Shown here one piece after another: positions 1 to 10,143 of a DNA stretch of 64,000 nt. Origin of the DNA: Epiperipatus broadwayi (lineage: Eukaryota > Onychophora > Udeonychophora > Euonychophora > Peripatidae); NCBI GenBank assembly GCA_028023455.1, contig JAQFVV010000072.1, forward strand, positions 4,587,214-4,651,213. The letters run 5' to 3'. Positions within the stretch are counted from its first letter, which is position 1. Every line of letters starts with the position of its first letter. Under the pieces are notes generated by a model. The model was not told the DNA's origin, made no database searches, and saw only the letters and a program-made list of their open reading frames with translations. The position numbers and the translations under genes are program-made.

Positions 1-2120
1 AAAATTTTATTCTGCTTTATTATTTTTATATATGTGGTAAACGTATACATTATCATATTATATATATTCAAGTGTTTTTTTGGGTTTTTTTAAAATAAAA
101 TATTCTTTATCTCAATTATCTCAACCATCAATCAGCATAAAGTAGTTAAATAACCCCCCACAAATATTACATACTCTAACCAAGTAATCTGATTCACAAA
201 CCCCCAAAATAAATATTAAGCACTCACAAAGCTTTTTACTTATAAGTTTAAAATTTGAATTTTCAGTTCTAGGGAGTTTACCCCCCCCCCTTAAAAGTGA
301 ACATTTAGCATGCCCCTCCCTCTCAGCTTTGTGTTATAAGTTTTAATATTTATACAGTGGGCCATGATATCCACTATATTTGTTCCAATCTCCCCTTGCA
401 TAAGCAGTTTCAGATATCTCAAATGTCAATATCACTTTTCAAAATTAATAACATACAACTCTTTAATTTATATCTAAACAATATAATTCACTCCCAAAAG
501 CATTTACTTAATGAATTGAATTCTGCATCATGAATTTACATTCATACACATGTATTCATGCACCACCATTAAATTCATTTTTAGCAATTATGAAATATAT
601 TTAATTGTTTTTTAATGCACAGCTAAAAGGTAAATCTTTTATTCTGATATCTAACATCTTATTTATTGTTTAGCAAGTCATTTTTACTTAAATCCTTTCT
701 AATTTTATATATATAATCCTCATACATTTCACAAAATAATAATAATTTTTATTTGAAGTTCATAATGACAACATACAAAACAATGCATCATATTTACACA
801 ATAAGTGTATCAAAATATATTTCAAAATGTTTTTTTCTTCTTTTTATCATGACTAATTTTCACTCAGCCACCCTTAAAATAATTATTCAATGCTATTTCA
901 TTAGAATTACTATTTTTTATCCACCCTAGTATATCTTCCTTAATATTTTGAAATGTATTTTGACCTTATCAAAATCAAAAGTTACAGAATGATTATTGTA
1001 TCAAACAAATAAATATAAGATTGCCATTATATATATAAATGATATATCTTGCAGGTTCATCTGTGTATGATTTTTATTATAAATATACCAACATTTCAGC
1101 TTGATCACACAAGCCATTAACTGGGTGATGAATAGAGACACTGTAAATACTATTTATAACAATGTTAAAGTTCCATCAATAGAAAAAAAAAACAGGTTTA
1201 TAAAATTAAAAAATAAGATATGTTATAAAATCTTCAGAGTAATATATTTAAAAAAAAAATTCTTCCCAATAGGAGGAAGGTTCCATGTGTCGTCACATTT
1301 CTTGCTACAATTTGATGTTTTAGTATCTCAATGGCTTTGCTGATCTTCGATTGGTAGAGAATGTCACATATGGATAGGATTCTGTTATTAGAGAAAAACA
1401 ATATAGTGATCTGAATCTATAGCATGGAATGAGAAAAAGTTAAGAACAAATTACTTTACTAATTTATAACTAAATCTTTAAATGATTGATTCTTGATTTT
1501 TTTTCTATTTTTATTTAAAATCTGTGTAAAAAATTATAAATAAATAATTTACAGTCTTTCTATGTAGATTCTGGTTGCTTTTTTAGATTTCCTAGACAAT
1601 CCTTGCATACTCATATAAATCATCTTTGAATTTCAAAGTATTTGAAATATTATCAGCAATTTGATATTTGGTGGTTCGGGGTATCATGTATGAGAATAGC
1701 TGCAGCATTTATATTTTTTACCTTGATGAAATCTTTTCATTGATTTGAACACAATTAATTGTAGATAGGCTTGAAAGGCACTACACAGGATATTACTTTG
1801 GCACTGAGGTAAAACAATAGAGATCCTGAGGATTTTAAACTTACTTACTCGTGGCTTCTTTTCATTTATTGTATACTTTAGTTTAACACTGAGGTTGCTT
1901 CACAGTGATTGGAATAATTTTTTTTTGAAGGCTATAACTATTGTAGAGAAATCTGGAAAAGTAAACTAATGTATTTGACCATAGTCAGTTTATCTCTTAG
2001 AACTGGTTTTGTTTTTTGTACAACTTCAAGAGATAACACCTTTTTAAAAATCTTATACGGAAATGAAAACTAAATCTAGATTATTTATCACCTTCACATA
2101 CCAACTAGTCTTAAATATAA
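1..2120. other. AT-rich DNA without recognisable gene
   Basis: I see no credible coding region, RNA gene or structured repeat here. The only sizeable open frame (1101-1343, +) has a low-complexity, Lys/Asn/Ile-rich translation expected of random AT-rich DNA. Short C tracts (near 281-290), pyrimidine runs and TA runs are present. It looks like ordinary intergenic or intronic sequence. Confidence 0.6.
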
Positions 2121-2134
2121 TTATTCTGTTTCTC

Positions 2135-2438
2135 AATTAAAATAGGCAAAACTTTCCATATAGTAGTGCCACTCAGTGCAATCCAGAATAATCAATGAAT
2201 GCGAGAAGGCTTGTGCATAAAATCCTTATCTAGTGCCTACTCATCCTATATCCCCAGATGAGTTTCTAGCTTGTGGCCTTCATCAGTGATGAGCCTTGGA
2301 TCTGAGAGCACTGCACCTAGATCTTAGGATCTAATGCAATCCTCCAGGTTGCACTGAGTGGCACTACTGTATGGAGAGTTTTGCCTGTTAACAGTTATGA
2401 GCAAGCATAAGAAATGGTGATCATGTGATGTTTAGTAG
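2135..2438 (-). mobile_element. Family A hammerhead retroposon, copy 1 (304 bp)
   Basis: The insertion is bounded by an exact 14-bp direct repeat, TTATTCTGTTTCTC, at 2121-2134 and 2439-2452. Inside, the start (AGGCAAAACT...) is inverted near the right side (...AGTTTTGCCTGTT at about 2380-2390), so about 45 bp near each end can pair. A degenerate hammerhead lies between on the minus strand. The same family recurs at 31905, 37181, 38749, 46211, 51765, 52873 and 53978. No coding capacity and no oligo(A) tail are visible. The long TSD argues for retroposition; an imperfect DNA-transposon origin is the alternative. Confidence 0.8.
2243..2301 (-). ncRNA. Hammerhead ribozyme, family A, partly degraded
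   Basis: On the minus strand the core CUGAUGA and GAAA are intact and the candidate cleavage dinucleotide UC is present. Stem II can form from GGC with GCU (one G-U). Stem I has one mismatch in each half (UCAUCA against UGGGGA; AUCCAA against UAGGAU), and the stem III closing pair C15.2-G16.2 is lost (C against A). I expect weak or no activity. Confidence 0.55.
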
Positions 2439-2840
2439 TTATTCTGTTTCTCGAGAAACAAATTTAATTAAAGGAAATCTAAGAAGCAAAAACAATCTTC
2501 ATCCAACTGATAATAAAATATTTATTTAAATGAATGTTTTTAGAACTAAACTTTCCTATTGATTAATGTTGGAAATGTAAGCCTTTTATTTTCACAAACA
2601 TTCAAACATGTGCCCACAAATAACTAAGTGTGTCTCTATGTGTAAATGTGTGCATTAGATTGTAATTATTGTGCAACAATAGCATTTTACTTATAATTAT
2701 ATGTTGAATTATTACCATCATCTTGTTGATGTAATTTTTTAAAAAAACTTAAAACTCCATATTTTTGCAAATTCATCCAACTGTGGTTGATATAGAACAC
2801 ATGCTTTAAATAATATTCTCTTTTTCCAAGAATTGCTGGC

Positions 2841-2860
2841 CTGACCATCAGGGCCGGCGG
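2841..2860. repeat. hAT left TSD and terminal inverted repeat
   Basis: The 8-bp target-site duplication CTGACCAT occupies 2841-2848 and the element begins with CAGGGCCGGCG at 2849. The same 11 bp, inverted (CGCCGGCCCTG), closes the element at 7396. Eight-base TSDs and CAGGG-type ends are hallmarks of hAT transposons. Just inside, a short motif containing GGCGCCATC and CTGAGA is repeated at about 2909-2931 and 2943-2962, possible subterminal transposase-binding sites. Confidence 0.93.
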
Positions 2861-4044
2861 AAGAGGGCATGCAACGCATGCTAGGCATGCGGGCGCTGGC
2901 AGAAGGAGGCGCCATCACTGAGAGATTAGCATCTGAAAAAGAAGGCGCCATCCCTGAGAAATTAAAACTCTACTAACAAAAATACTCACATTTGAAGAAT
3001 ATTATTCTCAAATGTTTATTTACAAAAATTATTGAGAGTAGATTATTGAAAATCATATGAAGTCATATTATATCTTATTAAATGACACACACAAGCAGGC
3101 CTGCACACAAGCTCTGCTTAATATTAAAAATATAAAACAATCAAATCTATTATTTATCATGAACAATAAACTAAACATAAAGTTTATTATATTACAAATT
3201 TCATATTGTAATGTTTATATATATATAGTACTGCTTATAGTAAACTATAAGTAACTTTCTGCTAGCAAATATATAAATAAACACACACTAAAAGTATTAT
3301 AAATTAGAACTTATGTATGTATATGCGTATATATATATTAGATCATGTACATAATTTTGAAATCGTAAGAAACGATTATAATATTGCAAAATAAAACATT
3401 TTCTAATTTTTTATTTAAATAATAATTTGATATAAATATTCGAACGTGTATGTAATATATATTATAGGTATAATTCCAGTAAACTTAATATAATTTTCAG
3501 TTTACTTTTTATTTTATATATTTTAATCGTTGTCAAAAGTCTATTTTTTCTGCATACTAATTAGGTTTGCAAATTAATTACATACGTTTGCTTATGATGT
3601 TTATCGCAAATTTTAAAATCTTAGTAAGAACTTGTAAACAATAATTATAATCCCAGGAAATTTTCTATTGAAATCGCAAATCAGGCCTGGCAGGCCACCT
3701 GTGTTAATTAGAAAAATATATGATAACAAAAGAAAATCTTGCCAATGGTAAAACTAAAATGTTCAATCAAGCGTAAAAAACTGGACACTTGAGTTATTTT
3801 AAAACCTGACCATTTTTAATGTCAATGGCTGAATATTTCCAATTTATTAGCTGCCTTTTTTAGGTAAACAAGTTAAACAACTTCTTCCCCTCCGCGTATA
3901 GAGTTTTGTATTTTGGCGCAAGAAGTAATTTGTGTTGGACATCTAAATTAGCGATATATAATCTTAAGTATTAAGATACATGATGTAAATATATAAATTA
4001 GAGTCCGTATTTATTTATTTATTACATTTGAAAATTATTTTAAA

Positions 4045-6538
4045 GTGGCGTTCATGAGTAAAAGTAATATGGAATCAAAAACTAAGAAAAAACTATCCGG
4101 TGCACAAAATCGTAAACGCCAAGCTGAAAAAATAGCAAACATTAAAAAACAAAGTGGATCACTTAATAAATATCTTAAAATATCAACTGCTTCTGAAATA
4201 GCTTATACTCAACAAGAACCAGAACCGTGCACATCATCTAGATCACAGGGAACTGTTGAAAATATTGAACAAGATTTTAGTAAGAAACAGTTAAGTGACA
4301 ACAAAGTCATTGTGCCAATATCATATCAAATGTGTACAAATTTAGAAGATCCAGCTGAATGGAATAAAATCGATGACAAACTACGTGTTATTTTAGTAGA
4401 AATGGGGCCTGTTCAAAAGAAAGATATTATATATCCGAACGATGTACATGGCCGTAAATTTTCTGATGTATATTATAATAGAAAAATGGAAAACGGAGAA
4501 GTAGTTTTTCGAAAATGGCTTATTTATTCCGAAATTTTGAACTCTGGGTTTTGCTTTTGTTGCAAAGTTTTTGGATCTACTGAATCTAGCCTCACAGAAG
4601 GATACAATAATTGGAGAAATTTAAGTACAACTTTACACAGACATGAAACTAGTATGGCTCACATGAAAAGTTTATTGAATTGGAATGAACTTGAGAAAAG
4701 ATTAAAAAACAAAATTACTATTGATTGTCAATCTCAAAATTTATATGAAATGGAAAAGAAACATTGGAGGAGTGTTTTGGAACGGCTGATTGAAATTATC
4801 AAATTCCTTGGTAGTCAAAATTTAGCATTTCGCGGATCATCTGATAAATTATACGAAAAAAATAACGGAAATTTTTTAAAATTAATTGAATTATTTGCGA
4901 AGTTTGATCCCGTTATGGAAAATCATGTTGAGAGGGCCCTAGATCAAAACAATAGAGTACATTATTTGAGCAAAGATAGCCAAAATGAATTATTGGAAAT
5001 TTTAAGTACAGCAATTAGGGAAACAATTTTATTATCGATAAAGAAATCCAAATATTATTCTATTATTTTAGATTGTACACCAGATGCAAGTAAAACTGAA
5101 CAAATGACCATAATTATTCGCTTCCGATCGGTAATAATGTGAACGGTTAAAATTAGAGAAAACTTTTTAGGTTTCATAGATATAACAGATTCCACTGGAC
5201 GAGGTTTATGTACAACAATAATTGAACAACTGGAAAAATGGAAGATTCCCATTGAAGACATGCGTGGTCAAGGGTATGATAATGGGGCCAACATGAAAGG
5301 CAAAAAGGCTGGACTTCAAAATTTGATTTTAACCAAAAACCCTCGTGCATTTTACGTACCATGTGCTGCTCATTCTTTAAACTTAATCATAAACGATGCC
5401 GCCAAAGTCAATGTAGATACAATTGGTTTTTTTGCAATTGTTCAAAAAATATACAATTTTTTTTCATCATCTTATAAACGGTGGTCAATCCTTTTAAAAT
5501 TTATTAAAACTTTAACTCTAAAACAACCATCAGAAACACGATGGGAAAGCAGAATTGATGCAATCCGGCCTCTACGGTATCAGTTGGGTGAAATTTATGA
5601 TGCACTCTATGAAATAATGAACAACGAATCTTTTAATAGAGAAATTCAACATGAAGCTCAATCACTCTGCACTAACCTTAAGGATTACAAATTTATTTGT
5701 TCTTTAATAATTTGGCATGATATATTAAATAGAATAAATCCTGTCAGTAAAATGCTCCAAAATGTAAATATGAATGCTTCACTTGCTTTAGAATCGATCG
5801 CAAATCTAAATAAATTTTTACGAGAATATCGATCAGATTCAAATTTCAAAAACATTCTCAAAATTGCAGATGAACTTAGCGAAGAGGTTGATGGAGAGAA
5901 AGAATTTAAAACTGCCAAAGAAGTTCGACAATGGAAAAAAACTCGTCAATTTGATTACGAGCATCAGGACGAAACACCTCAAATACCTGAAGAAAAATTT
6001 AAAATAAACATGTTTTTTACACTTTTAGATGTAGCGATTAATTCTTTAACAGAACGCTTTGAACTCCTCGAAGCATGTTATAATAATTTCAATTTTCTAT
6101 ATAAAATATCAGAAATTAATAAGAGCGAGTTACAAGCAAAATGCAAAGATTTAGAAAATATTTTGAAATTTGATAACAGTAAAGATATTAATGCTACAGA
6201 TTTATTCGACGAATTATGTGCTTTTCGAGATATTTTTCAAAAGGATTTTTTAAATTCTCAAAACCCTTAATTTTATAGTTTCTAATAATTTATTTATGCC
6301 AAACTTATCAATAGCTTTAAGAATATTATTAACATTACCTGTTAGTGTTGCAAGTGGTGAACGCTCTTTTTCTAAGTTAAAATTAATTAAAACTTACTTG
6401 AGAACAACTATGTCACAAAAACGGCTTGTTAATTTGGCATTAATTGCTATTGAAAATGATATTTGTGCAGAACTGGAAATAAATACAATCATATCAAGGT
6501 ATATTAATATGAAGTCAAGGAGTATAAAATTATTATAA
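4045..6538 (+). pseudogene. hAT transposase, TTF-zinc-finger/DUF4371 type, one stop and one frameshift
   Basis: The product would be a DNA-binding hAT transposase of the kind annotated in animals as zinc finger MYM-type protein 1-like. From the ATG at 4045 the frame shows a basic N-terminus (KKKLSGAQNRKRQ), a TTF-type zinc finger with Cys170, Cys172, Cys173 and His198, His200, His206, then the RNase-H-like core with Asp343 (ILDCTPDA) and, after the break, Asp in GQGYDNGANMKG (codon 412) followed by the CAAH motif at about 5362-5373. A TGA at 5140-5142 interrupts an otherwise open frame: translation continues in the same frame through 6270. A frameshift near 6255-6270 moves the C-terminal dimerisation domain (SVASGERSFSKLKLIKTYLR) to another frame at 6296-6538. 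Total length, about 830 codons, suits the family. The TGA could have been CGA before CpG decay. Stop-codon readthrough is possible but the second lesion makes simple inactivation likelier. Confidence 0.93.
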
Positions 6539-6682
6539 TTATAACATGTTTTGTAATGCATTTACTTTTTTTAACTGTATTTTCTTTTTTTTTAATATTA
6601 AAAATTATTTATTTACATTGCCTTGTTTGTTTCCCTTAGAAAGATTTTGTACACTAATATTTATAACATGTAGGTGGTATAC

Positions 6683-7324
6683 ATTAAAGTGACCAGATTT
6701 TAGCATTGGTAAAACGGGACACCATTGACCGGGGGGGGGGGGCTGATTAAAAATTTGGTTTATATGGAGCGTTTATATAGATATAGCGTACATTAATAAT
6801 AATAAATTAAATATGTATGTTTGTAATATTATCTTTTTTTAAAATTATTTCATTTATAAATTGTAAATTTATTATTAAATTTGTAATATTTGCATAAATT
6901 TAGAGGTTAGAAAATTAAAAAATTTTAAAATAAGGGTTTGTTAAAACAGACAGTGACGAAATAATAAATATGAAATTTTAAAAAAAAATATTTGAGATTA
7001 AAATAGTAAATGTTTTGAAAATATTTTAAACATTTAAATATTTTAATCTCAAAATTATTTTTTTTAATTATATATATATATATTTGAATCACTCTGTCTA
7101 TTTTTAACAAAAATTATTTTTAAAATTTCTGCAAATTTTTCTAACATCTAAATTTGCCGTGTTAAATTATATATTATTTCATACAAACCGTTTGTATGAA
7201 ATAATATATAATTTAACAATCAATTTTATGCTATTTTTGATATCAAAAATAGCATTACATCGGCATTCTTTCTAAAAATCATGACTTTTTTAAAACGCCA
7301 CGGGACACGGTCGGGTCACCTTAA
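6683..7324. mobile_element. Nested non-autonomous element inside the hAT
   Basis: Left edge TTAA followed by AGTGACC (6684-6694), right edge GGTCACC followed by TTAA (7314-7324): short inverted ends next to a TTAA on both sides. Inside are a poly-G run (about 6730-6742), two inverted repeats (about 6980-7060 and 7161-7217) and blocks reading ACGGGACAC at one end and CGGGACACGG at the other. No ORF of its own. TTAA flanks would suit a piggyBac- or Kolobok-like insertion, but the TIR is short and imperfect, so the class is uncertain. Confidence 0.5.
7161..7217. repeat. Perfect 28-bp inverted repeat, 1-nt spacer
   Basis: The arms 7161-7188 and 7190-7217 are exact reverse complements, with a single base between them, so the stretch can extrude as a tight cruciform or snap back. 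It lies within the nested element and is probably its internal core. Confidence 0.9.
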
Positions 7325-7384
7325 TAAACATACATATTGACAGGGGCGCCAAAATCAAATTTGCATGCGGGCGCCTAGTACCCA

Positions 7385-7404
7385 GCGCCGGCCCTGCTGA
7401 CCAT
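7385..7404. repeat. hAT right terminal inverted repeat and TSD
   Basis: The element ends with CGCCGGCCCTG at 7396 and is followed by the TSD CTGACCAT at 7397-7404, both matching the left end exactly. Confidence 0.93.
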
Positions 7405-7559
7405 GGCAATATTAATAAAGGAGTTGAAATAATGACCATTAGATTCAGGAGTTCTTATTTTTTTGTTATCTACTTTTTCATATAAAGCAGCAGTTAGTAT
7501 GCTAATATTTGTAAACTGTTTGAAATAGTGGACTAATGTCCATGTATTTAGATTATCAC

Positions 7560-7930
7560 TTAAATTTTAATATTTACAGTCTAAAGATCGCCAATTCGAT
7601 TTCTATGTAAGCTATCATTTGTCAGACCAGAAATCTCTGAAGAAGAACAGATTAATGGCACTCAAAACATTGTGTTCTATATGAACTTGTGAGTTTTACT
7701 AACAGTTAAGCGTATTTAGAAAAGTATAAATAAAGTTTTTTTTTTCATATGTCATAGCATCGGCCGGGACGCGAACCCACAACCGTCTGCAACCAACTAC
7801 TTGCTTGCAAGGCAGCTGCGATGACCTCTCGACTAATAACGCTTGACTAAAGTTTGTTTTTCTAAAAACATTTAACAATTATAACTAGATGATGAAAACA
7901 ATCTAACGTATAAACATATATTTATATGCA
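7560..7930 (+). repeat. Family D repeat, split by a SINE
   Basis: Sequence on both sides of the SINE at 7745-7847 aligns with 43210-43400: a CTGAAGAAGA block, then AAAACATTGT, GTATAAATAAAG, and after the SINE CTAAAAACATTTAACAATT and ATGATGAAAA. The uninterrupted copy at 43 kb shows that the SINE entered an existing repeat. Family D has further copies near 16240, 24560, 32690 and 42480. No coding capacity is visible. Confidence 0.6.
7745..7847 (-). mobile_element. tRNA-derived SINE
   Basis: On the minus strand the sequence contains a pol III B-box-like motif (GGGTTCGCGTCC) about 50 nt after an A-box-like stretch (AGTCGAGAGGT), and ends in ATGTCATATG-like sequence with an oligo(A) tail (oligo-T on the plus strand). 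The flanks share TAAAGTTT (7731 and 7848), a likely TSD. Three relatives occur in this window, at 18320, 22430 and 61659. Confidence 0.8.
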
Positions 7931-7999
7931 CGAGTAAACTAATCGTGAGCTAACATCACACTTATTCTTCCATTTATAAATACTTATTTTTCCATTTAT

Positions 8000-9440
8000 A
8001 GCAATAAAAATAATTAAATTGTTTAAGCAAACAGTCTTTTTTTTTTTATTATTGAAAGTTTTTTATTATCTAATTTTTCACATCAAACTATAATAAATAC
8101 TTTTTAAATTTAAATCATGAAGAAAGATTATTTTTAAATATTTTAAAATTTCAAAATGTATTTTAAATAATGGCTTAATGACCATCTATTTATACAGTAC
8201 TTTTATGGTTATAAACTAGCTTATTGAAAGCTAATCCCTTATTTCCTGATATTCATTGTAACTTTAATATCTTACTCCCCCCCCCCTTTTGTATGATAAT
8301 TTAATACCAGAAAGCATTAGTACATTAAATATTCTTCTATTATTTACATTTTATTGTCTAAAAAAGGAAAAAAAAAAGAGTAATAAATCATTCCACTGTT
8401 TTTGAAATACCAATGTATTCCGATTCTTTTGAGGATTGTGGAACCACAATGGTTTGAAACCTACACGACTTTTAGTTAATCTTCCAAAGAATAAATAAAT
8501 ATTTAAAAGTGTGTTAGATATTCAGATGTATTACATTTAAATATTAATTCATATTTATACATTTCTTTTTCTTTTTCATTTACTTTCAAACAATTGTGGT
8601 AGTTTGTGATATTTACCAGCTGAGCCTAAAATCCATTTCTAGATTTCTTCAATAACAAAATCTAAATAATAGTAGAGAAAAAACGTAATAACATCGGAAT
8701 ACAAATAACATTTACCATCTGGGTAGACCGCAAGAAAAGAATTCAAAATTAAAACAGAAAGTAGTTTTAATTTTCTATGATTAAAATCTTGTGTTAGTTT
8801 TATCATTCAAAAAAGGGCAACCCCCCCCCCCCCGATTCATTAAATGAATAATTAAAGTCTAACACTAATGAAAAGTTTTGATTCTCGACCAATTTTTTAC
8901 TCATCATATTGTATAAAATGTAAGAATTATCAAGTAGAAAAATTAAATATTAGAAAAGAAAATTTCTCGCGTGCGGAAAGAAAATGGAGACGAATAATTA
9001 CGGGCAAATTACCAGCGAAGAAATTGTTATATTTTAATTCCCTCGATAGAAATAAAACATTAAATGTACATTTAATTTTTTTTCTTTCCCTTCTCTTATG
9101 TACATTTTCTACAGCCTACTGTTGATACATGAAATACTATTTAAAAATTATTCACATTTGCATTAAATAAACATACCACTGTAAAATTTAACGACTGAGA
9201 TACTGTATTTCACAGCTACGAATTTACAATTTTTATGGCTCAAGAGATTAGAGTTTTTTTTATTATAGCTTAATCCATTTAATCCTTGGAAACATTTCTA
9301 TTAACAACTACAGAGAGATAAAAAAACATTAAGCCTAACTTTGCTTAAAATTTCAATTAACTTTATCGATCTAATGGGAGAGGGGGAAAAAGATACATTA
9401 GACAAACCAATTTTAATATTGCACGCATTTATTATAAAAT
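8000..9440. other. AT-rich DNA without recognisable gene
   Basis: Nothing convincing is coded here. The open frame at 8868-9125 (+) matches no family I know. A 13-base C tract lies near 8821-8833 and another C run near 8277-8286. Confidence 0.5.
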
Positions 9441-9529
9441 AAAACTAGCAATATTCTTTGAAAATTTTAATAATATCGTTAGTAAAAGTATTATTAATAT
9501 ATAAAAAAATAAATATTGTTATAGTATAT

Positions 9530-9790
9530 ATGATTGAAAGAATTAAGAGATTAAATAGAGCTGAGCTAAACCTATTGTTAGAAGATATGATAAATATATA
9601 GATAGTTGGAATCTTAAACGGGATCCTAAGAATTATAAAAGACCTAGAGAAAAGCCACATGTGAGATGGATGGATGAAATGAATAAAATTGTTAGTATGA
9701 TATAAAGAAGAGTGATAAGAATAAAAGAGCTTGGATTAAACTTGGAGAGGAACATTATCTCACAATGCCCCAGTAATAGTTAAAAGTGAG
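9530..9790 (+). pseudogene. RTE-type LINE, 3' end fragment
   Basis: Translation gives the diagnostic C-terminal region of RTE-clade retrotransposons: an Arg/Pro-rich block (RDYKRPRGKPHVRWMDEM-like, read across 9605-9680) followed by LGLNLERN. Full elements encode an endonuclease and reverse transcriptase; only the last few dozen codons survive here, with stops. It is the same clade as the longer remnant starting at 10144. Confidence 0.75.
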
Positions 9791-9829
9791 TATGATAATA
9801 TTTTATGTAAATACAATCTGTACACTTTC

Positions 9830-10140
9830 CTTTGAAAACTTTATAGCAAAAAAAATTATATATACACACACAATCTGATGTTTTGACTGTACATTGCAGT
9901 CTTCGTCAGCCCTATGATACAAGGATAAATAAAATAAACACACATATAATAGTGGAATTAATAAAATAATAAAGAAAGATAAATAGCACAAAATATAATA
10001 AAACTCATAAAATAATGAAGTGAGTGAAGTAAATTAAATGTAATAAAATAAAATGGAATAAAAACCAAATAAGATTAAAATAATCCATGCAATATAAAAT
10101 ATACAACTTTAAATTGAAATATAATATATATTTCTAATTT
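9830..10140 (-). repeat. Family C inverted repeat, left arm
   Basis: The arm (AATCTGATGTTTTGACTGT start, then AT-rich TAAAATAAAA sequence, ending near TTAAATTGAAATATAA) is recognisably the reverse complement of 12055-12320, so the two arms flank the RTE remnant. Minus-strand reading gives CTGACGA, a GACTG/CAGTC hairpin and AAAAC, a half hammerhead-like signature without a pairing stem I. Confidence 0.65.
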
Positions 10141-10143
10141 CAG

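Larger units (their letters stand above)
2849..7396 (+). mobile_element. Complete hAT transposon (ZMYM1/TTF-type), 4,548 bp
   Basis: Both ends are present: an 11-bp perfect terminal inverted repeat and an exact 8-bp TSD (CTGACCAT). The body holds a 0.83-kb-codon transposase gene in plus orientation, about 1.2 kb of AT-rich 5' sequence, and a nested 0.64-kb hairpin-rich element between the transposase and the right end. Exact TSDs suggest a fairly young insertion, yet the transposase is broken twice, so this copy could move only with transposase supplied in trans. The right subterminal region carries GC-rich repeats (GGCGCC, GCATGCGGGCGCC) matching similar blocks at the left end. Confidence 0.93.

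Noticed and set aside
1101-1343. 80-codon open frame, plus strand
   Set aside because: Lys/Asn/Ile/Phe-rich translation typical of AT-rich non-coding DNA, with no domain and no supporting context.
2739-2951. Minus-strand frame with Ser/Ala/Pro-rich start
   Set aside because: It reads through the GC-rich terminal repeats of the hAT element, so the composition is explained by them.
6270-6296. Intron between the two C-terminal pieces of the hAT transposase
   Set aside because: The two frames overlap directly with continuous coding on both sides (the second frame is open back to about 6255), so a one-base frameshift explains it. No room for splice sites.
8868-9125. 85-codon open frame with a hydrophobic C-terminus
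   Set aside because: No family resemblance and no neighbouring exon signals. The terminal Leu/Phe run comes from a T-rich tract.
9890-9925. Family C minus-strand CTGACGA hairpin as a functional hammerhead
   Set aside because: No upstream stretch pairs with the sequence after a UH site, and GAAA reads AAAA. Kept only as a half signature.
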